Origin: JAAYAO01 sp051133435
GTDB lineage: Bacteria; Actinomycetota; Actinomycetes; Propionibacteriales; Propionibacteriaceae
DNA length: 64,000 nt
Direction: 5' to 3'
NCBI RefSeq assembly: GCF_051133435.1
Contig: NZ_JBPGNY010000001.1
Location: forward strand, 936,550-1,000,549
In this document: piece after piece, positions 61,764 through 64,000 of the stretch
Numbering within the stretch: position 1 is the stretch's first letter
Layout: the number at the start of each line of letters is the position of its first letter
The notes under the pieces: model-generated
Databases searched by the model: none
What the model was told of the DNA's origin: nothing
Seen by the model: the letters and a program-made list of their open reading frames with translations, nothing else
Made by a program: the position numbers and the translations under genes

Positions 61764-64000
61764 ACGAAATTGATCGAAACGTTATCCCTATCCAACCGAA
61801 ATCGGACGCCGTCGCATCCACAACGCATGACATTCGCGACGCACCTCCTTTCCCTTTACCCGAACGGATCAAACCGCCGCATGCGGCACCCAACGTTCTG
61901 ATCATCCTGGTCGATGACATGGGGTTCGGCGCCTCCTCCGCATTCGGGGGGCCATGCCGGATGCCCGCTGCGGATCGATTGAGCTCTGGTGGGGTTCGAT
62001 ATACACGGTTTCACACGACTGCGCTCTGCTCCCCAACGCGGGCCGCTCTGATGACTGGGCGGAACCACCATAGTGTTGGCATGGGAATTGTCCCGGAAAT
62101 GGCGACATCTGCTCCCGGGTACGACGGCATTCGGCCAGATTCCATGGCAACGCTTGCACGTGTCCTGCAGGGAAATGGCTACCATACGGGGGCATTCGGG
62201 AAAATGCACCAAACCCCGCTCTGGGAACTGGGCGAGACAGGGCCTTTCGATCGCTGGCCGACCAATGAGGGATTCGATCGCTTCTACGGCTTCATCGGCG
62301 GGGAAACCAATCAGTTCTACCCCAACTTGATCGATGGCCTGAACCCCATTGAGCCGCCACGCACCCCGGAAGAGGGGTATCACCTCTCAGAAGACATCGT
62401 TGATCAGGCATCGGGTTGGATCAACACGGTGTCCGCGCTCGACCCGGACCGTCCGTGGTTTGCCTATGTGAGCTTCGGTGCCTGCCATGACCCGTTGCAG
62501 GTACCTGAGAGCCATCGAGGACGCTACCGAGGCGAGTTCGCGGCTGGATGGAATGAGCTCAGGGAACGAATCTTCGATCAGCAGAAGAAGATGGGCCTTG
62601 TCCCCACCGAGGCCGAGTTGTCCGACTTTGATCCTGATGTACCTGACTGGGCCACACTGGATGAAGACACCCGTCGCATGTCCGAGCGACTCATGGAGCT
62701 CTACGCGGAGTTCGCTGAACACATGGACGCCCAGGTGGATCGGTTGATCGACGACGTGGAACGACTGGGGCAACTCGACAACACGCTGATTGTCTACATG
62801 CTTGGAGACAATGGCGCTGCCGCCGAGGGAGGCCTGGAGGGTTCGGCAAACGTCATCGCGCAGTTCAACGGCATCAGCGTCCCACCGCCCATGACCGAGG
62901 AGTACTTGGCGCAGTTGGGCGGCCCAAACACCTATGCGCATTACCCTGTGGGCTGGGCGTTGGCCATGAACACCCCGTATCCCAGGTCCAAGAAGTACGC
63001 ATCCCACTATGGGGGTACGCGGAATGGCTTGATTATGCATTGGCCGAACGCGATCACCGATACCGGTAGCTTGCGCCACCAATGGCATCACGTGATCGAT
63101 ATCGCGCCAACAGTCTTGGAGGCTGCTGGAATCCCTGCTCCGCGGATAGTGGACGGCGTATCTCAAGCACCTCTGGATGGCGTCTCGATGATCTACTCCT
63201 TCGCCGACCCCGACGCACCTTCACGGCGGACGCGCCAGTACTTCGAGATCTGGGGCAGCCGCGGAATCTACCAGGACGGATGGACAGCCGTAACTCTCCA
63301 CCAACCAATGATGTGGTCCCCCGACAGGGACAAGCTTCCCTCGCTGGCTGAAGACGTCTGGGAACTGTATGACACCAACGCGGACTGGACCCAGGCCCGT
63401 GATGTGGCAGCTGAACACCCCGAGCTACTGGCCCGGATGCAGGAAGCTTTCATGGCCGAGGCATCGCGGTACAACGTGCTACCGATTGATGACCGCATCC
63501 GAGAGCGTCAATTGCCTGCTACTGCTCCGCGGCCCGACCTGATGGGCACCCGACGCAGCATCCTGCTGCGACCGGAGATGCGGGGTCTACGGGAAGCTGC
63601 GGCACCCAACGTGAAGAACTCTTCTTTCCGTATCACTGCCGACTTGGAGGTACCGGAAGGCGTCGCTGATGGGGTGATCATCGCGCAGGGCGGCAGGTTC
63701 GGCGGGTGGTCCATTTATGTCATTGAGGGGTATCCCACCTACTGCTACAACCGCGCGAGTGAGCGGACCTATCTGCGGTCCGATGAACCACTCACCTCGG
63801 GCGCCCATCAACTGGTGTTGGAGTTCACCTACGACGGAGGCGGCGTTGGCCAGGGGGGAACTGCCACCATGCACCTCGACGGCGCGGAAGTGGGAAGCTG
63901 TCGCTTATCAGCAACAGTGCCTTACATGTTTTCGATCGACGAGACGATGGATATCGGATGTGATCGTCAAACCCCGGTCACCGACGAATATCCGGATCAC
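61760..64000 (+). CDS. Arylsulfatase (type I), second copy, C-terminus beyond window
   Basis: 747 codons are visible with no stop. A 40-residue N-terminal extension precedes VLIILVDDMGFG (D52-D53); the formylglycine motif is LCSPTRAALMTG (C90). GKMH replaces the usual GKWH; GDNGAAAEGG and the C-terminal beta domain (from about residue 600) are present. It resembles large AtsA-type enzymes (about 780 residues). It is a paralogue of the sulfatase at 25786-27936, and here is coupled by ATGA overlap to the binding lipoprotein. The enzyme lacks a signal peptide, so it would act in the cytoplasm on imported sulfate esters. Confidence 0.93.
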   Translation, partial: MNEIDRNVIPIQPKSDAVASTTHDIRDAPPFPLPERIKPPHAAPNVLIILVDDMGFGASSAFGGPCRMPAADRLSSGGVRYTRFHTTALCSPTRAALMTGRNHHSVGMGIVPEMATSAPGYDGIRPDSMATLARVLQGNGYHTGAFGKMHQTPLWELGETGPFDRWPTNEGFDRFYGFIGGETNQFYPNLIDGLNPIEPPRTPEEGYHLSEDIVDQASGWINTVSALDPDRPWFAYVSFGACHDPLQVPESHRGRYRGEFAAGWNELRERIFDQQKKMGLVPTEAELSDFDPDVPDWATLDEDTRRMSERLMELYAEFAEHMDAQVDRLIDDVERLGQLDNTLIVYMLGDNGAAAEGGLEGSANVIAQFNGISVPPPMTEEYLAQLGGPNTYAHYPVGWALAMNTPYPRSKKYASHYGGTRNGLIMHWPNAITDTGSLRHQWHHVIDIAPTVLEAAGIPAPRIVDGVSQAPLDGVSMIYSFADPDAPSRRTRQYFEIWGSRGIYQDGWTAVTLHQPMMWSPDRDKLPSLAEDVWELYDTNADWTQARDVAAEHPELLARMQEAFMAEASRYNVLPIDDRIRERQLPATAPRPDLMGTRRSILLRPEMRGLREAAAPNVKNSSFRITADLEVPEGVADGVIIAQGGRFGGWSIYVIEGYPTYCYNRASERTYLRSDEPLTSGAHQLVLEFTYDGGGVGQGGTATMHLDGAEVGSCRLSATVPYMFSIDETMDIGCDRQTPVTDEYPDH

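Overview
The window is high-GC DNA with dense, mostly overlapping operons, frequent GTG starts and good AGGAGG-type ribosome sites. An actinobacterial origin is supported by the dnaK-grpE-dnaJ-hspR operon preceded by HAIR inverted repeats, a further HAIR box upstream of clpB, tandem DtxR/IdeR-type iron boxes, an F420-type luciferase-like oxidoreductase, a deazaflavin-nitroreductase-like domain, and steroid-degradation-style beta-oxidation genes. The compact mutA-mutB-meaB operon makes Propionibacteriales a reasonable guess, but the sequence does not fix the genus.

Layout. 1-113: start of clpB (minus). 366-7282 (plus): ferredoxin, zinc-type alcohol dehydrogenase, AAE-type transporter, aldehyde dehydrogenase, HSL-type esterase, Baeyer-Villiger monooxygenase (BVMO). 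7329-11623 (minus): FAS1-like dehydratase, MaoC hydratase, thiolase-like (Ltp2-type) protein, DUF35 protein, D-aminoacylase-like amidohydrolase. 11790-13783: adenine deaminase (minus) and a divergent membrane protein. 13799-18593 (minus): two acyl-CoA dehydrogenases and a double-length family III CoA-transferase. 18727-21982 (plus): two DUF202 membrane proteins, then a P450 and an APH-like protein, this last pair flanked by palindromic repeats. 22083-25553 (minus): flavin monooxygenase, family VIII-type esterase, LLM oxidoreductase. 25786-29315 (plus): arylsulfatase, SDR, TetR. 29290-32197 (minus): radical SAM/SPASM protein and an oligopeptide-type binding lipoprotein. 32353-36819 (plus): second BVMO, ThDP decarboxylase-like enzyme, FMN 2-hydroxyacid dehydrogenase. 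36852-41032 (minus): hspR, dnaJ, grpE, dnaK. 41265-47920 (plus): mutA, mutB, meaB and a hydrolase/nitroreductase-like fusion. 47940-51804 (minus): iron-siderophore ABC importer under iron boxes. 52204-55928 (plus): an unrecognised protein, a tryptophanase/tyrosine phenol-lyase relative, a proline-rich membrane protein. 55954-59796 (minus): HIT protein and a MacB/FtsX-type ABC system. 60138-64000 (plus): second binding lipoprotein and second arylsulfatase (cut by the window end), in DNA of visibly lower GC.

How the genes may work together (inference): the accessory genes form a plausible funnel for a bulky, possibly sulfated, cyclic or branched alcohol or ketone. Sulfatase and SDR would give a ketone, BVMO and esterase would open it, ADH/ALDH would make an acid, CoA-transferase, paired acyl-CoA dehydrogenases, MaoC hydratase and Ltp2-type aldolase would shorten it, and propionyl-CoA would leave through methylmalonyl-CoA mutase. 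No single known cluster is recognised across the whole set. The nearest comparisons are the mycobacterial mymA operon (BVMO, LipR, dehydrogenases) and the igr/cholesterol side-chain operon (P450, paired FadE, ChsH hydratase, Ltp2).

No rRNA, tRNA, CRISPR array, insertion sequence or integrase was seen.
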